In this document: positions 7,761 to 14,493 of the stretch, in pieces | Layout of the letters: every line of letters begins with the position of its first letter | How positions within the stretch are numbered: the stretch's first letter is position 1 | From: Sphaerochaeta sp. UBA5849 | Lineage (GTDB): Bacteria > Spirochaetota > Spirochaetia > Sphaerochaetales > Sphaerochaetaceae | Assembly (NCBI GenBank): GCA_002432715.1 | Contig: DJGJ01000058.1 | Coordinates: 1-26,726, forward strand | Direction: 5' to 3' | Length of the DNA stretch: 26,726 bases | Notes under the pieces: generated by a model | What the model saw: only the letters and a program-made list of their open reading frames with translations | The model's database searches: none | What the model was told of the DNA's origin: nothing | Translations under genes and position numbers: made by a program

Positions 7761-8447
7761 ATGCAAAAGAAAACACGGAATCTCGTCATACTGGTTCTCT
7801 CATTCATAGTCCTGATCATTGTTGCCTCGGTGGCATACAACGCACTTCGTGACAGCACCCCCGCCGTCTCCTTCGTTCCTCAGGTTGCAGCCCTTCCTGA
7901 AACGACGGAGAAGAAGCAGGTGCAAACCAATATTTCACCTGCAGCAGTTCCCGCTCCTTCCGAGCCTGAACCCGTAGTTGAAGATGAAACTCCTGCCGTT
8001 GAGGACGGAGTTGAAGCGAGTGCACCCACGATGCCCAATATTCCGCTCTTCACCTTGGACGGTGTTGAAACGACGTTTGAGGATGTCAGGCAGGGTAAAC
8101 CGGTGGTTATCAACTATTTTGCCTCATGGTGTCCTCCCTGCAAACAGGAGCTTCCACATTTCCAGAAAGCGTATGACACCTACAAGGACCAAATCAGCTT
8201 CATCTTCCTGGACGCCCTGGACGGCCAGCGGGAAACCTTGGAGACTGTCAAAGCCTTCATCCGCGATTTCCCGTTCACCGGTCCGGTCTACTACGATGAA
8301 GGCATTTTCGCCTATATTTTCCAGACAAACAGCCTGCCTACCACAGTGTTCATCAACGCTGATGGAACCCTGGCCAACGGCTATTTAGGCTATGTGAGCG
8401 AAAGTGTCCTTCAGGAAAACCTGGACAAGCTGCTTACACAAGAGTAA
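7761..8447 (+). CDS. TlpA/ResA-like membrane-anchored thioredoxin
   Basis: 228 residues. Residues 8-27 form an uncleaved membrane anchor; residues 31-95 are a Pro/Glu/Ala/Val-rich acidic linker; residues 92-228 form a thioredoxin fold. The active site is ASWCPPCKQ (Cys 124 and 127), with the cis-proline in SLPTTVF (Pro 193). It should reduce disulfides on the periplasmic side, receiving electrons from the adjacent CcdA. The ribosome-binding site AGGAG overlaps the stop of ccdA, so the pair is one operon. No cytochrome c maturation genes are in view, so the client proteins are unknown. Its 3' end overlaps the convergent PAQR gene by 14 nt. Confidence 0.9.
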   Translation: MQKKTRNLVILVLSFIVLIIVASVAYNALRDSTPAVSFVPQVAALPETTEKKQVQTNISPAAVPAPSEPEPVVEDETPAVEDGVEASAPTMPNIPLFTLDGVETTFEDVRQGKPVVINYFASWCPPCKQELPHFQKAYDTYKDQISFIFLDALDGQRETLETVKAFIRDFPFTGPVYYDEGIFAYIFQTNSLPTTVFINADGTLANGYLGYVSESVLQENLDKLLTQE

Positions 8448-9099
8448 GCATGTAGCCGGCAAAGAAGAGAGCGCTTCCCCCGATGCAGAAGAGATGCCAA
8501 ATGGCATGGTGGTGGGGGATGCGCTTGCCTGCATAAAAAATGACTCCTATGCTGTAGGTGAGCCCTGCTGCGATTACCCAAACCAAGAGTCCTTCGCTCA
8601 GATAGGGGATGATATCCTTCCAGAAGAAGACAATCAGCCAACCCATCGCCAAGTAGAAGAATACATGCAGGGCCTTCAGCCTCCCCCAAAAGACCAAGCT
8701 GAACACAATTCCCAGCAGTGCAATCGCCCAGACCAGGATGACAATCATATGGGCCGTTGGTGTGCCTATGGAGAGCATCAAGGGGGTATAGGTTCCCGCT
8801 ATCAAGAAATAGATGTTGCTGTGGTCGAGGATCCTGCAGATACGCTTGGCATTGCCATAGGGTAGACCGTGGTAGAGCGCTGAAGCCCCATAGAGCAAAA
8901 TCATGGTGAGTGCCCAGACAACCAAGCCCACCTTCAATGAAACTGATTCAACCGATGGCAACCTCAAAAGGATTACAACAAAGGCGACAAGGGCCAAAGC
9001 AACCCCGACCACATGGGTGATTGAGTTTTCCCTTTCCGCCCTCGGATCATCATACGTATGCAAGGTGATGTGACTTTCAAGCCATTGCGTGAATTTCAT
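8434..9099 (-). CDS. trhA: Hemolysin III / PAQR-family membrane protein
   Basis: 221 residues with about seven transmembrane helices. It carries the conserved residues of the hemolysin III/YqfA (TrhA) branch of the PAQR superfamily: SALYHGL (Ser and His), RILDHSNIYFLIAGTYTP (Asp-His) and HHHAIWHLF (metal-binding His pair). In that superfamily these form a membrane-embedded zinc site; bacterial members are linked to membrane homeostasis rather than haemolysis. AGGAG lies 9 nt before the ATG. It is a single-gene unit between the convergent tlpA-like gene and the terminator of the amino-acid transporter operon. Confidence 0.9.
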   Translation of the reverse strand: MKFTQWLESHITLHTYDDPRAERENSITHVVGVALALVAFVVILLRLPSVESVSLKVGLVVWALTMILLYGASALYHGLPYGNAKRICRILDHSNIYFLIAGTYTPLMLSIGTPTAHMIVILVWAIALLGIVFSLVFWGRLKALHVFFYLAMGWLIVFFWKDIIPYLSEGLLVWVIAAGLTYSIGVIFYAGKRIPHHHAIWHLFCIGGSALFFAGYMLTLV

Positions 9100-9124
9100 C
9101 TGAAAATTCTCCTATTGGATGTAA

Positions 9125-9153
9125 ACGATAGTGGTCGGAGGCTGTTGATGCAA
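9125..9153 (-). promoter_or_regulatory. Putative promoter of the PAQR gene
   Basis: On the minus strand, TTGCAT (9153-9148), 17 nt, and TATCGT (9130-9125), about 25 nt before the ATG at 9099, with a Shine-Dalgarno between. Confidence 0.4.
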
Positions 9154-9199
9154 TGGTAGAATTGGACTGTTTCTCCACTAGTAGAAATCTATCAGGCCT

Positions 9200-9221
9200 A
9201 AAAAAAGGGCCTTTCGGCCCT
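9200..9221 (-). terminator. Rho-independent terminator of the amino-acid ABC operon
   Basis: On the minus strand, a 6-bp GC-rich stem (AGGGCC, loop GAAA, GGCCCT) is followed at once by a run of T residues, just after the stop of the ATPase gene at 9227. Confidence 0.85.
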
Positions 9222-9226
9222 CTTGA

Positions 9227-9976
9227 TCAGAGAATGTGTTCCAAAAAGAGTTTGGTTCGTTCACTCTTTGGACTGCTGAACATCTGATCGGGTTTCCCGA
9301 TTTCCACGATGGTTCCATCATCCATGAACACAACCTTGTCTGCTGCAGCTTTGGCAAAGCCCATCTCGTGGGTTACCAAGAGCATGGTCATACCGCTTTT
9401 TGCAAGCTTGAGCATGACATCCAACACTTCCTTGATCATCTCCGGATCCAAGGCGCTGGTCGGCTCATCGAACAGCATCACTTTCGGCTGCATCGCTAGA
9501 GCCCTTGCAATGGCTACACGCTGCTGCTGACCGCCGGAGAGTTGGGGAGGATAGACAAGAGCCTTCTCCTCAAGCCCGACCATCTTCAGCAAATCCATGG
9601 CCTGCCTGTCGGCTTCCTTCTTGGAGAGCTTCTTGACCTTCAACGGGGCGAGGGTGATATTTTCCAGTACCGACAGATGGGGAAAGAGATTGAAGGATTG
9701 GAAAACCATACCTACTTCCTCACGAATCTTTCTCAGGTCGACATCGGGATCGGTCACCTCATCATCATCGATGAAAATGTGTCCTCCGGTTGGGTGCTCG
9801 AGCTTGTTTATGCTGCGCAGCAGTGTCGATTTTCCGCTCCCCGACGGACCGATGATCACCACGACCTCCCCGTGCTCGACGGTCAGGTTGGCGTGTTTGA
9901 CGGCTTTTACCGTCGCATGGTTGGTCGTAATATAGTCTTTTGAAAGATCTTCTATGCGTATTCTAGCCATTTTCAT
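9227..9976 (-). CDS. Polar amino-acid ABC transporter, ATP-binding subunit (GlnQ/HisP/ArtP type)
   Basis: 249 residues. Energises uptake at the inner membrane. Walker A GPSGSGKST (43-51), Q-loop MVFQSFNLFPH (90-100), signature LSGGQQQR (146-153), Walker B VMLFDEPTS (166-174) and H-loop LLVTHEM (His 203). The SFNLFPHLSVLENI segment is typical of the polar amino-acid uptake class. The start overlaps the end of the permease gene by 14 nt, and AAAGG lies upstream of the ATG at 9976; the ATG two codons later is possible. Palindromes of ArgR type upstream of the permease and both binding proteins suggest arginine or another basic amino acid as substrate (inference). Confidence 0.95.
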   Translation of the reverse strand: MKMARIRIEDLSKDYITTNHATVKAVKHANLTVEHGEVVVIIGPSGSGKSTLLRSINKLEHPTGGHIFIDDDEVTDPDVDLRKIREEVGMVFQSFNLFPHLSVLENITLAPLKVKKLSKKEADRQAMDLLKMVGLEEKALVYPPQLSGGQQQRVAIARALAMQPKVMLFDEPTSALDPEMIKEVLDVMLKLAKSGMTMLLVTHEMGFAKAAADKVVFMDDGTIVEIGKPDQMFSSPKSERTKLFLEHIL

Positions 9977-10823
9977 GCAACCTTTCCTCCAATATGCCTA
10001 CCAGACGGGAGAGCAGGAGGGTGATGATGAGATAGATGAGAGCGACAACCAGCATGGTTTCCAGTGAGAGGAAGGTGCGGGAGATGTACTCCCTTCCTTT
10101 GCGCAGGATATCACTCAGTGCTATGGTGGACACAAGCGATGAGTCCTTGAGCATGGAGATGAACTCATTGCCGATCGCAGGCAGGACAACCTTGATGGTT
10201 TGAGGAAGGATGACGTAGCGGAACGCCTGCGAGCGGGAGAGCCCCAACGCAATGGCGGCCTCCATCTGGCCCTTGGGGATGGCTTGAATTCCGGCTCGTA
10301 CAATCTCGCCCATATAGGCACCGAAGCAGATGGAAAGGGCGGCCACCGCAGCTATCATGCCTTCAATCTTGAAAAACCTGCCCATGGCGTAATAGATGAA
10401 TATCAACTGGACCAACAAGGGAATGCCCCTGATGAGCTCGACGTACACACCGCTGACCATATTGACCCAGCGCCGTTTGCTCACCGATCCAAGACCGGTG
10501 ACTGTACCGATCACCAGAGCGCCGAGAATGGCAAAAATGGTTGCCTGGAATGTGACGGGGGCTCCCTTGATGGTTACCAGGAAGATATCCCGGTAGGGTT
10601 TCGGCTGGAACAGGACGAGAGCGGCAAGCAGGGTGATTGCACTGAAGAATGTGATTCTCCAGGAGTTGAGGAGGTGTCCGTCATCCTTGCGGGGAATGAG
10701 CACGCCATCGGTCATTTGGATGGTGACAGGTTTCTTTTTTTGTGCATTGGGATCGACGGAAACTACTTTCTTCCGAACCGCTTGCAGTTTGTATTCGTCG
10801 ATATCAGCAGGTGTATGTTCCAT
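9963..10823 (-). CDS. Polar amino-acid ABC transporter, permease subunit (HisM/GlnP/ArtM type)
   Basis: 286 residues from the ATG at 10823; a TTG four codons upstream is less likely. An unusually long hydrophilic N-terminus (about 50 residues, with KKK and charged stretches) precedes the first membrane helix, then about five more helices. The ATPase-coupling EAA loop is clear: GQMEAAIALGLSRSQAFRYV and then ILPQTIKVVLP. A single permease with a single ATPase implies a homodimeric channel. It follows the nearer binding-protein gene by about 165 nt, a gap that holds a strong hairpin and a separate promoter/operator, so its expression can be set apart from that of the binding protein. Confidence 0.93.
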   Translation of the reverse strand: MEHTPADIDEYKLQAVRKKVVSVDPNAQKKKPVTIQMTDGVLIPRKDDGHLLNSWRITFFSAITLLAALVLFQPKPYRDIFLVTIKGAPVTFQATIFAILGALVIGTVTGLGSVSKRRWVNMVSGVYVELIRGIPLLVQLIFIYYAMGRFFKIEGMIAAVAALSICFGAYMGEIVRAGIQAIPKGQMEAAIALGLSRSQAFRYVILPQTIKVVLPAIGNEFISMLKDSSLVSTIALSDILRKGREYISRTFLSLETMLVVALIYLIITLLLSRLVGILEERLHENG

Positions 10824-10862
10824 ATATACTCTCAAAAGGAAATTTTTACTACAAGCTAGTAC

Positions 10863-10908
10863 TACATAATTATGCAGTTAAAGTCAAGCTACAATGTATA
10901 ATTATTCA
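10863..10908 (-). promoter_or_regulatory. Permease promoter with paired ArgR-like boxes
   Basis: The -35 TTGACT (10887-10882, minus) lies between two 14-bp palindromes: TACATAATTATGCA (10863-10876), covering most of the -35/-10 spacer, and TGTATAATTATTCA (10895-10908), 7 nt upstream of the -35. Centres are 32 bp apart. The -10 is weak (TAGTAC at 17 nt), as for a regulated promoter. The boxes fit TGNATA-NN-TATNCA with one mismatch in 28. Confidence 0.65.
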
Positions 10909-10940
10909 GACATTCCCAAGAACCCTTGCTTCCTCATGCA

Positions 10941-10964
10941 ACAAGCCGCCCGAAGGCGGCTTGT
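10941..10964 (-). terminator. Strong hairpin without T-run between binding protein and permease genes (attenuator or mRNA 3' stabiliser)
   Basis: A perfect 10-bp stem (ACAAGCCGCC, 4-nt loop, GGCGGCTTGT) lies 26 nt after the stop of the binding-protein gene. No T-run follows on either strand, so it is not a classical terminator. Hairpins at this place in uptake operons commonly protect the binding-protein mRNA and lower read-through. Confidence 0.6.
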
Positions 10965-10989
10965 CTCTGAAACAACAGCGTATGAATTC

Positions 10990-11772
10990 TTACAAAATGT
11001 TCCACTTTTTCTTCAGCTCAGCCATCCTGCCGCTAGCTTCGATCTGTTTCAAGCCGTTGTTGACAAGGTCGAGCACTTCCGAATTGCCTTTGAGCATGGC
11101 GATTGCAATCGGTTCAGGGTCTCCGAGATCGCTCGCACTTCCGGCAACCTTGAGCTTGCTTGCATAATTGGGGTTGGAGAGGACGAAATCGCTGGCGATT
11201 ACGCTATCGGTCACCACAGCCTGCAGGTTTCCGTTGAGCATGTCCTCGATGGCGAAACCAATCTCGTCGTATGCCTTGATGGTTGTCTTGAAGGAGGGGT
11301 TTTTCTTCATGTAGTCATCAAGGAAGATGTGGCCGGTGGTTCCCAGTTGCACCCCGACCACCTTGCCGTTGAGGCTTGCTGTGTTGGAGAGGGTGGTGTC
11401 TCCGATCGGAGCAAGGATTGCTTGGGTGATGATCATGATCGGAGTGGAGAAGTCCATTGTGGCCTTGCGTTCCTCGGTGACCGAGACGCCGCTGGCCACT
11501 GCATCATATGCACCATTGGCAAGACCTGCGAAGATGCCTTCCCATGCAACGTTGCGGATGGTGATTTGTACATTATTGACTTTTGCAATCTCGTTGACCA
11601 AGTCTATCTCAAAACCAACGATTTCCCCTTTCTCATCAACAAACTCGAGCGGAGGCCAGGCGCAGTTGGCTGCAAAGACATACGATTTCGTGCTCTCTTT
11701 CTGCCCTTGGGCGAACAGAAGTGCAGATGTTGCAAGCAATAGGACCAATACGAGGATTCCAAGCTTTTTCAT
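10990..11772 (-). CDS. Periplasmic polar amino-acid-binding protein (SBP_bac_3), copy 1
   Basis: 260 residues. Residues 1-21 form a signal peptide ending LLFA before QGQKES; no lipobox cysteine. The mature part is a type II periplasmic binding protein of family 3: AWPPLEFVDEKGEIVGFEIDL at the start, GIFAGLANGAYDAVASG and TEERKATMDFSTP in the first lobe, VGVQLGTTG and AIEDMLNGNLQAVVTDS in the second. It captures an amino acid for the permease/ATPase downstream. AAGGAG lies 7 nt before the ATG. It is closely similar to the next gene upstream (11948-12697), a tandem duplication that may broaden or tune specificity. Confidence 0.95.
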   Translation of the reverse strand: MKKLGILVLVLLLATSALLFAQGQKESTKSYVFAANCAWPPLEFVDEKGEIVGFEIDLVNEIAKVNNVQITIRNVAWEGIFAGLANGAYDAVASGVSVTEERKATMDFSTPIMIITQAILAPIGDTTLSNTASLNGKVVGVQLGTTGHIFLDDYMKKNPSFKTTIKAYDEIGFAIEDMLNGNLQAVVTDSVIASDFVLSNPNYASKLKVAGSASDLGDPEPIAIAMLKGNSEVLDLVNNGLKQIEASGRMAELKKKWNIL

Positions 11773-11805
11773 GACACAGCTCCTTATTCATGGATATGCG
11801 TATAA

Positions 11806-11851
11806 TGCATACTTATACATTGAATGTCAACTATAAAGGAATAAATATACA
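11806..11851 (-). promoter_or_regulatory. Promoter of binding protein copy 1 with paired ArgR-like boxes
   Basis: The -35 TTGACA (11830-11825, minus) lies between TGCATACTTATACA (11806-11819) and GGAATAAATATACA (11838-11851), centred 32 bp apart. The -10 at 17 nt is CATTAT. Spacing of boxes to -35 (5 and 7 nt) is identical to the other two transporter promoters. Confidence 0.7.
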
Positions 11852-11903
11852 AAAAAATCGAAATATTTGGATAATCCTCCGTGCTAAGGCACAAGTGGAC
11901 CAG

Positions 11904-11927
11904 AAAAAAGGGGAGCATTAGCTCCCC
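11904..11927 (-). terminator. Rho-independent terminator after binding protein copy 2
   Basis: On the minus strand, GGGGAGC, loop TAAT, GCTCCCC, then a T-run, 20 nt after the stop at 11948. It separates copy 2 from the rest of the transporter cluster. Confidence 0.9.
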
Positions 11928-11947
11928 ACAACCGGCTTCTGTCGTTC

Positions 11948-12697
11948 TTACAGCAAATTCCACTTTTTCTTCAGTGCATCGAAGCTGCCGTCAGCCTTTG
12001 CCACCTCCAGACCCTTGTTGATCAAGTCGAGCAATGCCTTGTTGCCCTTCTGCACCGCAATGGCGATATCCTCTTCAGTAAAGGGAGCGCCTGCGACCAC
12101 CAGACGATTCTTGTAGTTCTCGTTTGCAAGCACAAAATCGCTGGCGATCAGGGAATCGCATACCGCCGCATCCACGTTGCCGTTCAAGAGGTCCTCGATT
12201 GCAAGTCCGATGTCGTCGTAAGCCTTTCTCTGCACAGGGTAGTTCTCCAGGGCAAAATCACCGGTGGTACCGATCTGTACGCCGATTTTCTTGCCGCCGA
12301 GGTCGTCGATTCCATTGACCTTGCTGCTGTCGCTGCTGCGGATGATGACTACTTGGCCTGCAGTAAGAATCGGGGTGGAGAAATCCATGGTGGCCTTGCG
12401 TTCCTCGGTCACGGTGACGCCGCTGGCAACACCGTCGTATGCACCATTGGCAAGACCTGCAAAGATGGTGTCCCACGGGATGTTTTTAACCGTCATCTGT
12501 ACGCCGACCTTCTCGCCGATGAGCGGCATCAATTCCACTTCAAAGCCGGTAAGCTGTCCGTTTTCAACAAATTCCAGGGGAGGCCATGTGGCATCGGATG
12601 CAAACACATATCCGCTTTTTTCTTCTTTTTTCCCCTGAGCAAAGACCAACGTTGCGGCCAGGACCAGGATGAGCATGGTGAGTATCGTTTTTTTCAT
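11948..12697 (-). CDS. Periplasmic polar amino-acid-binding protein (SBP_bac_3), copy 2
   Basis: 249 residues from the ATG at 12697, which has AAGGAG 6 nt upstream; the frame is open seven codons further. Residues 1-20 form a signal peptide ending VFA before QGKKEE. The fold is the same as copy 1, with long shared stretches (IFAGLANGAYD, ASGV, VTEERKATMDFSTPI, IASDFVLAN). It differs at several positions near the expected ligand site, so it may bind a different amino acid. It is transcribed as a single gene with its own operator and terminator, and presumably shares the permease and ATPase encoded downstream. Confidence 0.95.
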   Translation of the reverse strand: MKKTILTMLILVLAATLVFAQGKKEEKSGYVFASDATWPPLEFVENGQLTGFEVELMPLIGEKVGVQMTVKNIPWDTIFAGLANGAYDGVASGVTVTEERKATMDFSTPILTAGQVVIIRSSDSSKVNGIDDLGGKKIGVQIGTTGDFALENYPVQRKAYDDIGLAIEDLLNGNVDAAVCDSLIASDFVLANENYKNRLVVAGAPFTEEDIAIAVQKGNKALLDLINKGLEVAKADGSFDALKKKWNLL

Positions 12698-12733
12698 AGT
12701 TGACTCCTTCAATAGCACGTATACAAGGCATCA

Positions 12734-12779
12734 TGCATACATATGCAATGAAAGTCAAGCAAAGGTGAATATCTATGCA
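12734..12779 (-). promoter_or_regulatory. Promoter of binding protein copy 2 with paired ArgR-like boxes
   Basis: The -35 TTGACT (12758-12753, minus) lies between TGCATACATATGCA (12734-12747) and TGAATATCTATGCA (12766-12779), both full matches to TGNATA-NN-TATNCA and centred 32 bp apart. The -10 at 17 nt is CATGAT. Confidence 0.7.
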
Positions 12780-12789
12780 GTTAATGGAA

Positions 12790-13203
12790 CTAAAGGCCGG
12801 ATATGGAGTTTGTTATCAAGAGACCCACGATCAGACCGAGGATGGTTCCTCCAAGCACTTGGCTGAACGAGTGTCCCAGCATGGTTTTCAAGTTTTCAGG
12901 AGTGAATTGGCCCTCCCGATGGATGTCGCTGAGGATGCGGCTCCATTCGTTGATGACCTCCGCCTGCTTGCCTGCCTCCCGCCTGATACCCATGGAATCG
13001 TGGATGACAACCGCAGCAAACGTGGCCGCTATGGCGAAGTATACAGTACCTACTCCTTGGGTGAAAGCAATGCTGGTCACCAATGCAATCACTCCTGCCG
13101 TATGGCTGGAGGGCATGCCGCCGGTGCTGACAAGCAAATGCCACGTGAACCGACGCTCGAATAATGCATTAATGAAGGGTTTGAGCAGTTGCGCAAGAAT
13201 CAC
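12790..13203 (-). CDS. DUF212 divergent PAP2-family membrane protein (YuiD-like)
   Basis: 137 residues with the hallmarks of the DUF212 family, a divergent relative of PAP2 phosphatases: STGGMPSSHTA (27-37), HDSMGIRREAGKQAEVIN and LGHSFSQVLGG near the C-terminus. Three to four membrane helices; activity of the family is unproven. The start is GTG; a TAG two codons upstream rules out a longer N-terminus, so it lacks roughly 20 residues found in longer relatives. There is no Shine-Dalgarno; a TATAGC element ends 5 nt before the GTG, so the mRNA may be leaderless. No terminator is seen before the binding-protein promoter at 12779. Confidence 0.85.
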   Translation of the reverse strand: MILAQLLKPFINALFERRFTWHLLVSTGGMPSSHTAGVIALVTSIAFTQGVGTVYFAIAATFAAVVIHDSMGIRREAGKQAEVINEWSRILSDIHREGQFTPENLKTMLGHSFSQVLGGTILGLIVGLLITNSISGL

Positions 13204-13216
13204 TGTTCGCTATACA
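13189..13216 (+). promoter_or_regulatory. Putative promoter of the MFS transporter gene
   Basis: TTGCGC (13189-13194), 16 nt, TATACA (13211-13216), about 28 nt before the ATG at 13245. Its -10 overlaps a TATAGC on the opposite strand (13214-13209) that could serve the divergent DUF212 gene. Confidence 0.4.
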
Positions 13217-13244
13217 GTGCACGCATCACCATCTGGAGCCAAGC

Positions 13245-14432
13245 ATGTATTTTTCACCGCAAAAAACAGACACGATCCAATTCTGGGTCCTGAACATCGC
13301 ATCCTTCCTTGCACAGCTGACCATTGCCATGGTCAACCTCGCCCTCGTGTACCACCTCAGACAGGTGTTTTCCCTCGGTGCCGACGGTATAGGGCTGGCC
13401 GCTTCCATCAGTCCCGCCACCTATCTGATCTTCTGCATCCTCCTTGCCCCATATACCATCCACTTCCGACCACGCCATCTGGTCCAGCTTTCTCTTGCAG
13501 GGATGGCTGTTGCCGTATTCCTCTTTGTCACTACGAAATCGTTGCCGGTAGCCTATCTCGCCCTCGCACTCTATGGAGGCTTCATGAGCCTGCTGTGGCC
13601 GCAGATCGAAGGATGGTTTTCCCGGGGAAAGGAGGGAGCAAGCCTGAACCGGGTGGCGAATGCCTTCAATTTCTCCTGGTCGTTCGGTGTCGGCATAAGC
13701 TCCTATATAGCAGGGCTTCTGGTTGAGGTGTCCACCGTGATGCCGTTCTATGTCTCGGTGCTGTTGTTCGCATGTGTCTTTCTCATTATTTTCATCAGCA
13801 GTGCATTGGTTCCCGGTATTCGTGCCGTACAGAGCGAGCACTTGGAGAACAATGCCAACGAGAAGGTTGATCAGAGCACTCCGCTCAGATTCTATGCATG
13901 GACCGGCATCATGGCTCTGTACAGCGGCATGAGCATCATCCTTACCATTTTCCCCCTCTATGCCCAGGATGAGCTGAAAATCAGTGAAAGTGAAACTGGA
14001 TTGTTGCTTCTCATCCGCGGGGTGGCGACCTGTCTCTCCTTTCTTGCTCTTGGAAGGCTTGAGTTCTGGCACTTCAAGAAACGCTACATTTTTCTGGTCC
14101 AGATTCTCTTTGCCTTGTCCTGCCTCCTGGCAACCGGTTTCACCAAGCCACTTTCCTATGCCTTCTTCTTTTTGGTCTTCGGCTTTCTCTTTGCCTTCGC
14201 CTACGACCAGAGCATGTTCCATGGGGCGAGCGGCAGCATCAACCGCTCCCAGCGGATGATCATCCATGAAGTGCTGCTGACCATCGGAACCATCATGGGA
14301 GCTGTCGGGGGAGGGTATATCTACGAGAAACTCTCCTTTTCACGGCTGCTTTTCATTGTTGCCCTCGCGGCCCTGGTGCTGGTTGGCATCGAGATGGCGG
14401 TTGCCGCAGTGTGGCAGCGAAGGAAGCAATAG
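13245..14432 (+). CDS. Major facilitator superfamily (MFS) transporter, substrate unknown
   Basis: 395 residues with about 12 hydrophobic segments in two halves of six, separated by a charged loop near 195-215 (SEHLENNANEKVDQS). The second half contains SESETGLLLLIRG, which resembles the conserved MFS loop between helices. No diagnostic substrate motif is visible. GGAG lies 7 nt before the ATG. It is transcribed away from the DUF212 gene and followed, 60 nt later, by the aconitase gene with its own promoter. The 337-residue frame antisense to it is a shadow. Confidence 0.88.
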   Translation: MYFSPQKTDTIQFWVLNIASFLAQLTIAMVNLALVYHLRQVFSLGADGIGLAASISPATYLIFCILLAPYTIHFRPRHLVQLSLAGMAVAVFLFVTTKSLPVAYLALALYGGFMSLLWPQIEGWFSRGKEGASLNRVANAFNFSWSFGVGISSYIAGLLVEVSTVMPFYVSVLLFACVFLIIFISSALVPGIRAVQSEHLENNANEKVDQSTPLRFYAWTGIMALYSGMSIILTIFPLYAQDELKISESETGLLLLIRGVATCLSFLALGRLEFWHFKKRYIFLVQILFALSCLLATGFTKPLSYAFFFLVFGFLFAFAYDQSMFHGASGSINRSQRMIIHEVLLTIGTIMGAVGGGYIYEKLSFSRLLFIVALAALVLVGIEMAVAAVWQRRKQ

Positions 14433-14434
14433 GT

Positions 14435-14464
14435 TTTACACAGACCCGTTGATTCGTATACAAT
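14435..14464 (+). promoter_or_regulatory. Putative promoter of acn-icd
   Basis: TTTACA (14435-14440) and TATACAAT (14457-14464); spacer 16 or 18 nt depending on which hexamer is read. About 30 nt upstream of the ATG at 14494. Confidence 0.4.
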
Positions 14465-14493
14465 AGCCTTATCATCTGAACAAGGAGTTGGGT

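Noticed and set aside
10894..11742. 282-residue plus-strand frame
   Set aside because: Antisense shadow of the binding-protein gene; its composition follows the third-codon positions of that gene and it has no recognisable motif.
13254..14267. 337-residue minus-strand frame
   Set aside because: Antisense shadow of the MFS transporter; highly charged, without motif or ribosome-binding site.
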